25,432 nucleotides of DNA from an uncultured Collinsella sp. (GCA_902469555.1 CABRDB010000006.1:1-25432), one strand, 5' to 3'. Counted from the stretch's first letter, positions 1 through 7,256 are shown. A program made the numbers and translations. The notes: generated by a model not told the origin, from the sequence alone.

Positions 1-1018
1 CGGGTTCGATGCTCGACGTGCTCGAACGCAAATGCCCGCATCCGTCTACATATTGCGCTGTGCCGCTGGCGTCGAGGCGGCGTATGTCGGCGCGCTCGCT
101 CGCGTAGCCTACAAAGAGCGAGATGCTGTCGCACACCACGTGCTTATCGACTAAGTCCAGCACAGCGTTGTCGACCATCTCGCGCAACACGGTGTAGGCT
201 TGCTCATAGGCATAACCCTTCGATAGCACTTGCCCCGTGGTTGTTGAGGTTGCCTGCGGGCGATAGGCCTGAATATCGGCGATAGTTGTCGGCTCGCGTC
301 CAAAGGCGTGGTCGATAAGATACTCGGCATTGACGCCGAGCTCGTCGTAGAGCAGGTTTTCGTCGAGCGCCGCGACGCCCATCAGATCGTAGACGCCGTA
401 TTTTTCGAGTCGTGCTGCCACGCCGGGCCCAATGCCCCAGATGTCGGTGATGGGGCGATGGGGCCAGATCTCCTTGCGAAAGGTCTCGTCGTCGAGTTTG
501 CCGATGCGGCTGGGTACGTGCTTGGCGGTAATGTCGAGCGCTACCTTGGCCTGGAATAGGTTGGGGCCGATGCCGACCGTCGCCGTGATGCCGGTGCGTG
601 CGAGGACCTCATCGCGCAGCATACAGGCGAAGCCTTCAGCGTCGGTATGGTAGAGGTCCAGATAGGGCGTCACGTCGATAAAGCATTCGTCGATGGAGTA
701 GACGTGCACGTCTTGCGGACTCACGTATTCCAGATAGATGCCGTAGATTTGCGCCGACACCTCCATGTAGTGCTGCATGCGCGGTACGGCCTTGATGTAG
801 TCGATGCCGTCGGGAATTTCGAACAGACGGCAGCGATTGTGTATCCCCAGGTCCTTCATGGCCTGTGTGATGGCGAGACAGATGGTCGTGCGCCCGCGCG
901 ATTCGTCGGCAACGACCAGGTTGGTGGTGAGCGGGTTGAGCCCGCGGTCAACGCACTCGACGCTAGCGTAGAACGTCTTAAGGTCGATGCAGACATAGGT
1001 GTGACGCTCGTGCCCCAC
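1..1018 (-). CDS. Y-family DNA polymerase (UmuC/UvrX-like), partial
   Basis: Translesion DNA polymerase of the Y family, which copies past damaged bases. The reading frame is open to the window edge, so only about 339 N-terminal residues are visible. The palm motif IDLKTFYASVE is at residues 11-21 (metal-binding Asp12) and the catalytic YSIDE motif at 107-111. The phrase NPLTTNLVVADESRGR resembles Gram-positive UvrX/UmuC proteins more than DinB. I chose the GTG at 1018 because GGAGGA (1027-1022) lies at the right distance before it. An in-frame ATG at 1030 would put the ribosome site inside the gene. A strong promoter and two LexA-like boxes lie just upstream, so SOS induction is expected. 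The subfamily (UvrX, ImuB-like or other) is not settled because the C-terminus is missing. Confidence 0.9.
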   Translation of the reverse strand, partial: MGHERHTYVCIDLKTFYASVECVDRGLNPLTTNLVVADESRGRTTICLAITQAMKDLGIHNRCRLFEIPDGIDYIKAVPRMQHYMEVSAQIYGIYLEYVSPQDVHVYSIDECFIDVTPYLDLYHTDAEGFACMLRDEVLARTGITATVGIGPNLFQAKVALDITAKHVPSRIGKLDDETFRKEIWPHRPITDIWGIGPGVAARLEKYGVYDLMGVAALDENLLYDELGVNAEYLIDHAFGREPTTIADIQAYRPQATSTTTGQVLSKGYAYEQAYTVLREMVDNAVLDLVDKHVVCDSISLFVGYASERADIRRLDASGTAQYVDGCGHLRSSTSSIEP

Positions 1019-1030
1019 GCGTCCTCCCAT

Positions 1031-1061
1031 CAAACACATGTTCTTATCGAATACATGTTCG
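1031..1061. promoter_or_regulatory. Tandem LexA (SOS) boxes
   Basis: Two adjacent 14-bp boxes, read on the minus strand: CGAACATGTATTCG (1061-1048) and AGAACATGTGTTTG (1044-1031). Each matches the Gram-positive LexA/DinR consensus CGAACRNRYGTTYC at 12 of 14 positions. Their centres are 17 bp apart. They begin directly after the -10 element and end just before the ribosome site, where LexA would block transcription until DNA damage. Confidence 0.7.
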
Positions 1062-1090
1062 ATAATACCCGCTTGTGCGGACATCGTCAA
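1062..1090 (-). promoter_or_regulatory. Sigma70-type promoter of the Y-family polymerase
   Basis: On the minus strand, TTGACG (1090-1085) is separated by exactly 17 bp from TATTAT (1067-1062). Both hexamers are close to consensus. The predicted start of transcription falls at about 1055, inside the first LexA-like box and some 37 bp before the GTG start. Confidence 0.7.
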
Positions 1091-1112
1091 AACCTGTCCC
1101 TTTTTGGCAGGT
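1090..1112. repeat. Intergenic repeat, copy 1
   Basis: The 18 bp AAACCTGTCCCTTTTTGG (1090-1107) recur exactly at 1822-1839. Here they continue into CAGGT; the reverse complement of the last 11 bp (1102-1112) appears at 1810-1820 in the second copy. The repeat abuts the -35 element of the polymerase promoter. Confidence 0.6.
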
Positions 1113-1238
1113 ATGGTCGTGCGGCTGCATCGGGTTTTAACGCAGCTCTAAAGAGTGCGAAACAGCTCGGAAAACCTCGCTTCGTAGCATGGGCCTAACG
1201 ATCGATACCGCCTATACGCACGGAAGGTTGTGGAAAAG

Positions 1239-1763
1239 ATGGTCAATTATGGGTTTGGTATGCCGACACGCTTGGTTGCGGATGGGGATGTGGCTCGCTG
1301 GTGCGGGCGATTGGTTGCCCACTATGGCGGCACTAAGGCACTGGTCGTGCTGGGAGGCGACAAGCACACGCGTGATGAGCTTGTCTCGGCGGCACTCGGC
1401 TCGCTTGATCGAGCTCTGCTCGAGCGCGTGCTTTTCCACTGCGGCTCGGTTGAGGGCGACGGGGGAGACGAGCTGATCGACGAAGCCGTGGCCCTGGCGA
1501 CCGACGAAGGGGTTGACTTTGTATTGGCGATTGGCGATGCCGATACTGCCGGCTTTGCGCGCGAACTCGCGCGTCGCATGGCGGCGCTCGATGCCGGCGA
1601 AGACGGTTTTGTCCCTTATGGATGCGTTGTCTCGGAGGGCAAGGTGCCTGCTGTCGTGGGCGCCGGCGAGGTTCCCGTTTTTGCCATCATCGCGCCCGAA
1701 CTGCTGGAGGGCATTGGATCTCCTCTGCGCGAGCTGCTCGGCAGCGTGTGCGCCGCGGTCTAA
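1239..1763 (+). CDS. Degenerate iron-containing alcohol dehydrogenase-like protein (N-terminal domain only)
   Basis: A protein of about 174 residues. Its beginning (NYGFGMPTRLVADGDV, then ALVVLGGDKHTRDELV) resembles the N-terminal nucleotide-binding domain of group III iron-dependent alcohol/butanol dehydrogenases. The family's GGGSVID loop, which holds NAD(P), appears as VDFVLAIGDADTAGFA, so the glycine-rich core is altered. The C-terminal iron-binding domain with its Asp and His ligands is absent; the family is normally about 380-400 residues. The start is uncertain: ATG 1239 has GGAAGG 11 nt upstream, while GTG 1230 is too close to it. It may be a decayed gene or a repurposed domain; activity as a dehydrogenase is unlikely. 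Confidence 0.5.
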   Translation: MVNYGFGMPTRLVADGDVARWCGRLVAHYGGTKALVVLGGDKHTRDELVSAALGSLDRALLERVLFHCGSVEGDGGDELIDEAVALATDEGVDFVLAIGDADTAGFARELARRMAALDAGEDGFVPYGCVVSEGKVPAVVGAGEVPVFAIIAPELLEGIGSPLRELLGSVCAAV

Positions 1764-1809
1764 TATTTGGCATAAAGGGATAGGTAATTATTGATTGGTA
1801 AAGCGTTTG

Positions 1810-1839
1810 ACCTGCCAAAATAAACCTGTCCCTTTTTGG
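1810..1839. repeat. Intergenic repeat, copy 2 (composite)
   Basis: Holds ACCTGCCAAAA (1810-1820), a T, then the 18-bp repeat AAACCTGTCCCTTTTTGG (1822-1839). The first part is the reverse complement of the end of copy 1. The site therefore looks like a palindromic element with one arm shortened. The two copies flank the degenerate dehydrogenase-like ORF in the same orientation. Confidence 0.55.
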
Positions 1840-1875
1840 TCGGTCGCCGTTTGAGGGCGGATTGGCAACGCTCGC

Positions 1876-1904
1876 TGATTATAGTCTTGACCTGCGCTAG
1901 AATA
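1876..1904 (+). promoter_or_regulatory. Possible pgi promoter
   Basis: TAGAAT (1899-1904) is a fair -10 element. With 17-bp spacing the -35 would be TGATTA (1876-1881), which is weak. A better-looking TTGACC (1887-1892) has no -10 at usable spacing. Weak support. Confidence 0.3.
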
Positions 1905-1962
1905 GTGGCATCTGAATGTCCGGGCGCATGGAGGCGTGCGCCCGTATGCTGAGGAGGACTCT

Positions 1963-3657
1963 ATGGCAACTGTTGCCGCACCTATCGATGCTACGTCGAC
2001 TGCCGCTTGGAAGGCACTCGAGGCTCATCAAGAGAAGCTCGAGGCCGAAGGTATCGACCTCAAGGCCTGGTTCGCCGCCGATGCCGAGCGCGTGAACAAG
2101 CTGAGCTTTGACGCCGGTGACCTGCACTTCGATCTGTCGAAGAACCTGGTGACCGATGAGACCGTCAAGCTGCTGTGCGATCTTGCCCGCGAGGTGAAGC
2201 TCGAGGAGCGCCGCGACGCCATGTTCTCCGGCGAGCACATCAACACCACCGAGGACCGCGCCGTCCTGCACACCGCGCTGCGCCGCCCGGCAAGCGAGAA
2301 GGGCCAGCTCATCGTTGACGGCCAGGATGTCGTCGCCGACGTGCACGAGGTCCTCGACCGCATGTATGCCTTCGCCGAGCGCGTGCGCTCCGGTGAGTGG
2401 AAGGGCGTTACCGGCAAAAAGATCGAGCATCTGGTGTCCATCGGCATCGGCGGCTCCGACCTGGGCCCGGTCATGGCTTACGAGGCTCTGCGCCCCTATG
2501 CTGACGCCGGTATCGACTGCCGCTATATCTCCAACATCGACCCCAACGATCAGGCAGAGAAGCTCAAGGGCCTCGATCCCGAGACCACGCTCGTGATCAT
2601 CGTGTCCAAGACCTTCACCACGCTCGAGACCCTCACCAACGCCCGCGAGGTCAAGACCTGGATGCTCGAGCAGCTCAAGGCTCAGGGCGCCATCGACGGT
2701 TCCGATGAGCAGAACGCCGACGCCGTTGCCAAGCACTTCGTCGCCGTTTCCACCGCACTTGAGAAGGTCGAGGCCTTCGGTATCGACCCCGCCAACGCCT
2801 TCGGCTTCTGGAACTGGGTCGGCGGCCGCTACTCCGTCGACTCCGCCGTGGGCCTGTCGCTGATCGTCGTGCTCGGCCCCGAGCGCTTCCAGCAGTTCCT
2901 CGAGGGCTTCCATGCTATCGATGAGTACTTCTGCAATACCCCGCTCGAGAACAATGCCGTCGCGCTGATGGGCCTGCTCAACGTCTGGTACGTCAACTTC
3001 TTCGGTTCCAAGAGCCACGCCGTGCTGCCGTACTGCCAGTATCTGCACCGTTTCCCGGCCTACCTGCAGCAGCTCACCATGGAGTCCAACGGCAAGCACG
3101 TCCGCTGGGACGGCAGCGCCGTGACCTCCGACACCGGTGAGATCTTCTGGGGCGAGCCCGGCACCAACGGTCAGCACGCCTTCTACCAGCTGCTGCACCA
3201 GGGCACCGTGGTGGTCCCGGCCGACTTTATCGCTTTCGCCAATACCGCCAACCCTGCAACCGACAGCGGCCAGGATGTCCACGAGCTGTTCCTGGGCAAC
3301 TTCCTGGCCCAGACCAAGGCGCTCGCCTTTGGTAAGACGGCCGATGAGGTGCGCGCCGAGGGCACGCCCGAGCAGATCGTCCCGGCCCGCTGCTTTGAGG
3401 GCAACCGCCCGACGACCTCGATCTTCGGCGACACGTTGACCCCGTTCGCGCTCGGCGAGCTCATCGCCCTGTACGAGCACATCACGTTTGTCGAGGGCAC
3501 GGTCTGGGGCATCGACTCCTACGACCAGTGGGGCGTCGAGCTGGGCAAGCAGCTTGCCAAGCAGATCACCCCGGCTTTCCACGACGACGCCGCCAAGGCC
3601 GAGCAGGACGCTTCGACCCAGGCGCTCATCGAGTTCTACCGCGCTCACCGCAAGTAG
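1963..3657 (+). CDS. pgi: Glucose-6-phosphate isomerase
   Basis: Interconverts glucose 6-phosphate and fructose 6-phosphate in the cytosol, in glycolysis and gluconeogenesis. The product has 564 residues, the usual size for the long bacterial form. Visible family motifs in order are [20 protein letters not shown] (phosphate-binding loop), [31 protein letters not shown] (catalytic Glu and ring-opening His) and [13 protein letters not shown] (active-site Lys). The start at ATG 1963 is set by GAGGAGG at 1951-1957. The final 28 bp before the TAG stop are duplicated at 7131-7158, so the present C-terminus may have been rebuilt by an inserted element. At the second copy the stop reads TGG and the frame would run on for six residues. 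The enzyme itself appears complete. Confidence 0.97.
   Translation: MATVAAPIDATSTAAWKALEAHQEKLEAEGIDLKAWFAADAERVNKLSFDAGDLHFDLSKNLVTDETVKLLCDLAREVKLEERRDAMFSGEHINTTEDRAVLHTALRRPASEKGQLIVDGQDVVADVHEVLDRMYAFAERVRSGEWKGVTGKKIEHLVSIGIGGSDLGPVMAYEALRPYADAGIDCRYISNIDPNDQAEKLKGLDPETTLVIIVSKTFTTLETLTNAREVKTWMLEQLKAQGAIDGSDEQNADAVAKHFVAVSTALEKVEAFGIDPANAFGFWNWVGGRYSVDSAVGLSLIVVLGPERFQQFLEGFHAIDEYFCNTPLENNAVALMGLLNVWYVNFFGSKSHAVLPYCQYLHRFPAYLQQLTMESNGKHVRWDGSAVTSDTGEIFWGEPGTNGQHAFYQLLHQGTVVVPADFIAFANTANPATDSGQDVHELFLGNFLAQTKALAFGKTADEVRAEGTPEQIVPARCFEGNRPTTSIFGDTLTPFALGELIALYEHITFVEGTVWGIDSYDQWGVELGKQLAKQITPAFHDDAAKAEQDASTQALIEFYRAHRK
3628..3655 (+). repeat. Direct repeat, left (candidate attL)
   Basis: The last 28 bp of pgi, up to and including the T of its TAG stop, are identical to 7131-7158. 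The bases immediately left of the repeat differ between the copies (gcgctc here, ggtgcg there). To the right, 3657-3659 still match but 3656 does not. Confidence 0.75.
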
Positions 3658-3690
3658 TCGCTGCTGTTAACGCATCGCGCCTTATAGTCA

Positions 3691-3723
3691 GGGGCCCGTA
3701 TCCTATCGGATGCGGGCCCCTTT
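3691..3723 (+). terminator. pgi terminator, copy 1
   Basis: GGGGCCCGTATCC (3691-3703) pairs with GGATGCGGGCCCC (3708-3720) around a 4-nt loop. The stem has 13 pairs with one G-U wobble and is followed by TTT. A near twin lies at 7192-7221 after the second repeat copy. Confidence 0.85.
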
Positions 3724-3798
3724 GCTTTGCCGTGGTCCCGGGGCGCACGGCCTTTGTGGTACATCGCCGGGGCGCCGCGCGCTGCGAGAACCCTGCGC

Positions 3799-5103
3799 CT
3801 AGATCTCGGTCTCCGCATGGCCTCGCTGCGCCTCGGGCAGCTCCCCGTAGAGCGGATGGTCTTCGAGCCTAAAGCGCTCGACCTGTTCGGGAGTGCGACC
3901 GCGTACAAAGAGCCACGAGCGATCGATCGGCGTCGCCATGAGCGTGCTGGGCAGCGCGTCGGCGCGGTCGGAAAACACCCGGGCACTCTCGGGATCCTGG
4001 AACGCCAGCACCAGATGCGTGTCGCAGTTGCCCATGATGGAGCGTGCGCGTGCCTCGCCATAGAGCGCATCGAGCTGGTTGGTCGACTGCAGCAGCAGCG
4101 TTGCCCAGATGTTGCGGCTTCGGATAATCGAGAGCACGTTGTCGATCTGGGGGATCTGCAGATTTGCGAAGTCATCGAGCATAAAGCGCACGGGCACGGG
4201 CAGACTGCCGTCGGGCTGCCTATCGGCCTCACGAATGAGGCCCATAAACGCCTGCGAAATAAAGAGGCCGGTCAGCGGATCGAGATTGCGGTCAATATCG
4301 CTCACGGTTACAAACAGGGCGCAGGGGGTGTGTCCCATGGAAGCGAAGTCCACCTGATGGCACTCACGATAGAGCTGTGCCGCACCGTCGAATCCCAGAC
4401 ACATGACCTTTTCGGCAAGGATGCCGACGATGCTCGCGTGCATGCGCTCGGCATTTTGCGTAATGGCGTAGCGCCGCCATAGCGAGAGGGCATAGCTTTG
4501 GGGGTCGGTCGTGATCAGGTCGTCAAACAATCGACCCGTGGCACCGTCCTGCAGGTGCTCGATCAGCTTGATGACCGAGCTGATCGTCTGCTCGTCGGCG
4601 GGTAGCTGTTCGGTGACGTAGGCGATAAGACACGACAGCAGGTTTGCCGCCGCATGATCCCAAAAAGGCTGGTTGTTGTCCTCGATGGGGCAGATGGCCT
4701 TTGCCACCGAGAGGATGTCCTGCTGGTTGGGCCTGCCGTCAGCCTTGCGGCGAATGTGCCTCAGGGGGTTGTAGCCGCAGCGCTCGATGCCGGGCGAAAG
4801 GGCCGGGACGGTGTTGAGGTCGGCGAAGTTGAGACATTGCACGCGGTAGCCGTGGGCTGCCAGCACGGGTCCCACTTCGCGACAGAGCGTGCCTTTGGTG
4901 TCGAGCACGATGTAGCTTGCGTTCATTTGCAGCAGGTTGGGCTTGAGGACGTTTCGGGTCTTGCCGGCTCCTGAGGGGCCGATCACGAGTGCGTTGTTGT
5001 TGAGTCCCGTTTGGCGGGTGTTGCAGGAAAGCGTTCGATCCTTGGCGAGGATGGTGGACGATGCGGACTCAGATGCGGCGAGGCGGCTGGCGAGGTTAGA
5101 CAT
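3799..5103 (-). CDS. VirD4/TraG-family coupling ATPase, lacking membrane anchor
   Basis: Type IV coupling proteins are ATPases that hand DNA or proteins to a conjugation channel. This 434-residue protein has Walker A GPSGAGKT (42-49), the following LDTKG strand (67-71), Walker B FMLDDFANLQIPQI (307-320), and SRNIWATLLLQSTNQL, which fits the VirD4 sensor region. The usual Walker B is DE; here it is DD. There is no N-terminal transmembrane pair, and the protein is shorter than typical members (about 550-650). It therefore looks like a soluble or N-truncated form. ATG 5103 overlaps the end of the ClpP-like gene by 8 nt, indicating translational coupling. A longer frame extends upstream to 5295 but would cover the protease gene. 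Confidence 0.85.
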   Translation of the reverse strand: MSNLASRLAASESASSTILAKDRTLSCNTRQTGLNNNALVIGPSGAGKTRNVLKPNLLQMNASYIVLDTKGTLCREVGPVLAAHGYRVQCLNFADLNTVPALSPGIERCGYNPLRHIRRKADGRPNQQDILSVAKAICPIEDNNQPFWDHAAANLLSCLIAYVTEQLPADEQTISSVIKLIEHLQDGATGRLFDDLITTDPQSYALSLWRRYAITQNAERMHASIVGILAEKVMCLGFDGAAQLYRECHQVDFASMGHTPCALFVTVSDIDRNLDPLTGLFISQAFMGLIREADRQPDGSLPVPVRFMLDDFANLQIPQIDNVLSIIRSRNIWATLLLQSTNQLDALYGEARARSIMGNCDTHLVLAFQDPESARVFSDRADALPSTLMATPIDRSWLFVRGRTPEQVERFRLEDHPLYGELPEAQRGHAETEI

Positions 5104-5713
5104 GGGCGACCTCCTTGGTGGCCGAGAGGATTTCGTGGGCAAAGCCGAGCTCGACGGCGCGCTCGGCCGAAAGGTAGGTGTCTTTTGCAGTGAGGGACTG
5201 GATGCGCTTGGGCGTGAGGCCGCTGCGGTCCGAGAGGATTTGCGTGAGGATCTTGCGGGTCTGCATGAGACGCCGGCTGGTTTCCTGCAGCGCAAGTGCC
5301 GAGCCGCCTGCCCCCTGGGGGATCAGCGGGTCGTGAATCATGAGCTCTGCATGGGGCGCCATACGGCGATTGTCGCCGCCCATAAAGATCACGGCGCCCA
5401 TGGACGCGGCGAATTCCAGGCAGACGGTGCGGATGGGGCACGATGCGAGGCGCATGGCGTCATAGATCGCAAGACCCGATCGCACGCTTCCGCCGGCGCT
5501 GGCGACAAATATGGTGATGGGGCGGCCGGGGTCGGTGGCATCGAGCAGGCGGATCTGCTGGCATAGGTCGTGAGCCATCGGGGTTTCGATGTTTCCCGTG
5601 ACGGAGAGCTCGCGACGGGCGAGCATCTCATCGTAAATGCTGGTAAGCGTGATACCTCGGGCGGATTCACGCATGGTGAGGGGGCTGATGATGGGGGAAT
5701 GATTGGTGTCCAT
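5096..5713 (-). CDS. ClpP-like serine protease of a mobile element
   Basis: A 205-residue member of the ClpP/crotonase-fold proteases, which form barrel-shaped peptidases fed by AAA+ unfoldases. The catalytic triad appears complete: Ser104 in EFAASMGAVIF, His127 in ELMIHDP and Asp178 in AKDTYLSAERA. ASAGGSVRSGLAIYDAM matches the oxyanion-hole region. It diverges from housekeeping ClpP and has an unusual N-terminus (residues 1-35), where ClpP normally forms its axial loops. AAAGGAG lies 5 nt before ATG 5713. It is cotranscribed with the VirD4-like ATPase downstream (8-nt overlap). Its role in the element is unknown; it could process element or host proteins. Similar pairs occur on other mobile elements, but this was not checked. 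Confidence 0.88.
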   Translation of the reverse strand: MDTNHSPIISPLTMRESARGITLTSIYDEMLARRELSVTGNIETPMAHDLCQQIRLLDATDPGRPITIFVASAGGSVRSGLAIYDAMRLASCPIRTVCLEFAASMGAVIFMGGDNRRMAPHAELMIHDPLIPQGAGGSALALQETSRRLMQTRKILTQILSDRSGLTPKRIQSLTAKDTYLSAERAVELGFAHEILSATKEVAHV

Positions 5714-5776
5714 GAGGACTCCTTTCTGTTGGTTGTGTTGTGGAATAGGATTGTTGCCCGCGGAGGGGCTGGCGGG

Positions 5777-6667
5777 CTACAGGGTTCGTCCGAGCCTGAG
5801 ATCGAGCTCGGTTGTGGGGCAGGCTGCCTGTTCGTGCGGCTCGCAAGCGCCAAGGGCTCCAAAGCGATGGAGCGTTGCGACGGGCGTGGTGTAGGCGAGC
5901 CGCAGCTGATGCTCGACAGGGGCACATCCGTCATTTTTGTAATGAGCCGCGTAGTACTGCGCGATGCTGGCGTTCATCTCGCTGCCATTGCGATGGCGCT
6001 CAAACTGGCGTCTGCAGGTCTCGATGATCTTTGCTACCGACTTGGGTGCCGTCGCGGGAACAAGGGCGAGATAGCCCTCAAATAGCTCGTTGATGCTCAG
6101 GAGGCACAGCAGGTCGATCAGCGTCCTTATGGCTGCTCCCTCGGCGGAAAAGTGCGCGGTCATGCGGTTATATCGGTTGCGGTCGACGATGGCCGCATGG
6201 GGTCTTGGAGTTTTCTGCCCCGTGGTCCCAGGCTTTTGCCGCGCCTGTGTATTGAGCTCGACGTTGCAGCGCTTGAGGCCGTCCAACGGAAGGAACAGTG
6301 CGGTGCGCAGGGTGTTCCGCTTGCTTTCGAGTTCATGACGCTCGTCGGGTTCCCATTCGAGCTTGAGTTTCGTGTCGAGCGCCGTAAGCATATGGGCTAG
6401 GCAGCCTACGGTAAGAACGCACGAATCGTTGTCGCGTTTTGGGGCATAGGGGTCTGTCAGCTTGCGAATGTCGGGGTCGCCCATGATCTTTGTGCAGCGC
6501 TTCAGCAGTTGAGGGTGGTCGGCCAAGATCGTCGCGAGCGGTAGCGACGCGTAGTTCTTGATGGTCGCGGCGGCAAAGGCGGCGTCATATTCGTTTGCAT
6601 ATGCTCGCTCAATGCGGGCATCCAGAATGCTTTTCTTATCGCCGTCTTCAGCGTGGTGGTTTGTCAT
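5777..6667 (-). CDS. Hypothetical protein of the integrated element
   Basis: I do not recognise this 296-residue protein. It is soluble by eye, basic and rich in Arg, His and Leu, without obvious membrane segments or a classical motif. Its first 30 residues (MTNHHAEDGDKKSILDARIE) are polar. It contains helical stretches such as AAIRTLIDLLCLLSINELFEGYLALV. Being the first gene of the minus-strand set, a DNA-binding, replication or regulatory role is possible but not shown. The start at ATG 6667 follows TTGGAGAAG; the frame stays open further upstream through a His-rich repeat stretch that I treat as non-coding. The gap to the ClpP-like gene is 63 bp. Confidence 0.6.
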   Translation of the reverse strand: MTNHHAEDGDKKSILDARIERAYANEYDAAFAAATIKNYASLPLATILADHPQLLKRCTKIMGDPDIRKLTDPYAPKRDNDSCVLTVGCLAHMLTALDTKLKLEWEPDERHELESKRNTLRTALFLPLDGLKRCNVELNTQARQKPGTTGQKTPRPHAAIVDRNRYNRMTAHFSAEGAAIRTLIDLLCLLSINELFEGYLALVPATAPKSVAKIIETCRRQFERHRNGSEMNASIAQYYAAHYKNDGCAPVEHQLRLAYTTPVATLHRFGALGACEPHEQAACPTTELDLRLGRTL

Positions 6668-6712
6668 AGCTTCTCCAATCGGTTGATGTTCGTGCTGTTT
6701 GTTGATGTGTTG

Positions 6713-6748
6713 GTTGTCGTGAGTGATGTGCTTGCCGTGGGTGATGTG
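6713..6748. repeat. 18-bp tandem repeat, two units
   Basis: Units 6713-6730 and 6731-6748 agree at 15 of 18 positions and share GTGATGTG at their ends. Further GATGTG/GATGTT words lie just left (6685-6709), so the array may once have been longer. Iteron-like, but two units are little evidence. Confidence 0.35.
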
Positions 6749-6984
6749 CTGACGTTGGGGCGCTATGCGGTTTTCAATGAGCCCGTGAGGCGGTTGCTGC
6801 AGGGGCGGGATGGAACGGCCCATGCAAGGCGGAAGGCATCGTGCTCAAAATCGAGACAGCAATGCCCTGGGCGCCTCACATGTGGCAGTTACCTCATTAA
6901 GTTGTCATTGCGTTTGGGGTTGTACTTTGCCGATCTTCCTTCTCTTACACGCTAAAACTGAAACTGAATATGCTCGATCTACTT

Positions 6985-7005
6985 AAAACCGCAACGGCGG
7001 TCTTT
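6985..7005. terminator. Small symmetrical hairpin with A and T tracts
   Basis: ACCGC (6988-6992) pairs with GCGGT (6997-7001), preceded by AAA and followed by CTTTT. It could end transcription in either direction, but the 5-bp stem is short. Confidence 0.3.
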
Positions 7006-7130
7006 TATCAACTTATATGTCGGAACGTGTCTTTGCAAGTACTTTTTTGCGTTTGTTTCAAATGGGGTGGTTTTGCAACCGTCACGCGCCACGCTATGCA
7101 AACGTGCCCCGGCTCGGATAAGATGGTGCG

Positions 7131-7158
7131 ATCGAGTTCTACCGCGCTCACCGCAAGT
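7131..7158 (+). repeat. Direct repeat, right (candidate attR)
   Basis: Identical over 28 bp to the 3' end of pgi. After the repeat, the codon that is TAG in pgi reads TGG here; in the pgi frame it would continue W-S-F-L-L-R to a TAG at 7174-7176. Confidence 0.75.
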
Positions 7159-7188
7159 GGTCTTTCTTGCTGAGATAGGTCATGGCCG

Positions 7189-7226
7189 AAAGGGGCCCGT
7201 ATCCGTTGGGATACGGGCCCCTTTTC
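7189..7226 (+). terminator. pgi-type terminator, copy 2
   Basis: GGGGCCCGTATCC (7192-7204) pairs perfectly with GGATACGGGCCCC (7209-7221). AAA before and TTTT after extend the stem. Strong intrinsic terminator. No gene ends directly before it except the pgi tail copy, so it is probably a relic of the original pgi end. Confidence 0.85.
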
Positions 7227-7256
7227 TGTTGTCGGTCGGATACGATGGGTCGCGTG

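Larger units (their letters stand above)
6668..7130. other. 463-bp region upstream of the element genes
   Basis: No convincing gene. It is more AT-rich towards 6895-7080 than its surroundings. It holds a short tandem repeat (6713-6748) and a small hairpin (6985-7005). The minus-strand promoter of the element genes should lie here. TTGCGG-N18-TATTCA, read on the minus strand near 6995-6966, is the best match I found and is weak. Confidence 0.4.
3628..7158. mobile_element. Integrated element remnant in the 3' end of pgi
   Basis: A 28-bp perfect direct repeat (3628-3655 and 7131-7158) bounds a segment whose genes all lie on the minus strand, opposite to pgi, and are of plasmid or conjugative type: a VirD4-like ATPase, a ClpP-like protease and an unknown protein. 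Site-specific integration into the 3' end of a gene, restoring its stop codon, would give this layout. I see no integrase, excisionase, relaxase or replication initiator inside, so it is probably a deleted remnant or depends on helpers elsewhere. Duplication of the pgi terminator beside each repeat also allows a duplication-based origin. Confidence 0.65.

Noticed and set aside
647..1198. Plus-strand open frame over the polymerase gene
   Set aside because: The minus-strand frame has clear Y-family motifs, and the plus frame has none.
1897..3648. Long minus-strand open frame (583 codons) opposite pgi
   Set aside because: It mirrors pgi almost exactly, has low-complexity Leu/Gly/Val/Asp-rich translation and no ribosome site; it results from codon bias of the sense gene.
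3628..3660. tRNA gene as integration target
   Set aside because: The repeat lies entirely within the pgi coding end and no cloverleaf can be drawn.
6713..6748. Plasmid origin iterons or CRISPR repeats
   Set aside because: Only two imperfect 18-bp units without spacers and without a replication initiator or cas genes.
6670..6823. N-terminal extension of the element's unknown protein through a His-rich stretch
   Set aside because: The extension is made of degenerate tandem repeats (HITHGKHITHDNQH), while ATG 6667 has its own TTGGAGAAG site.
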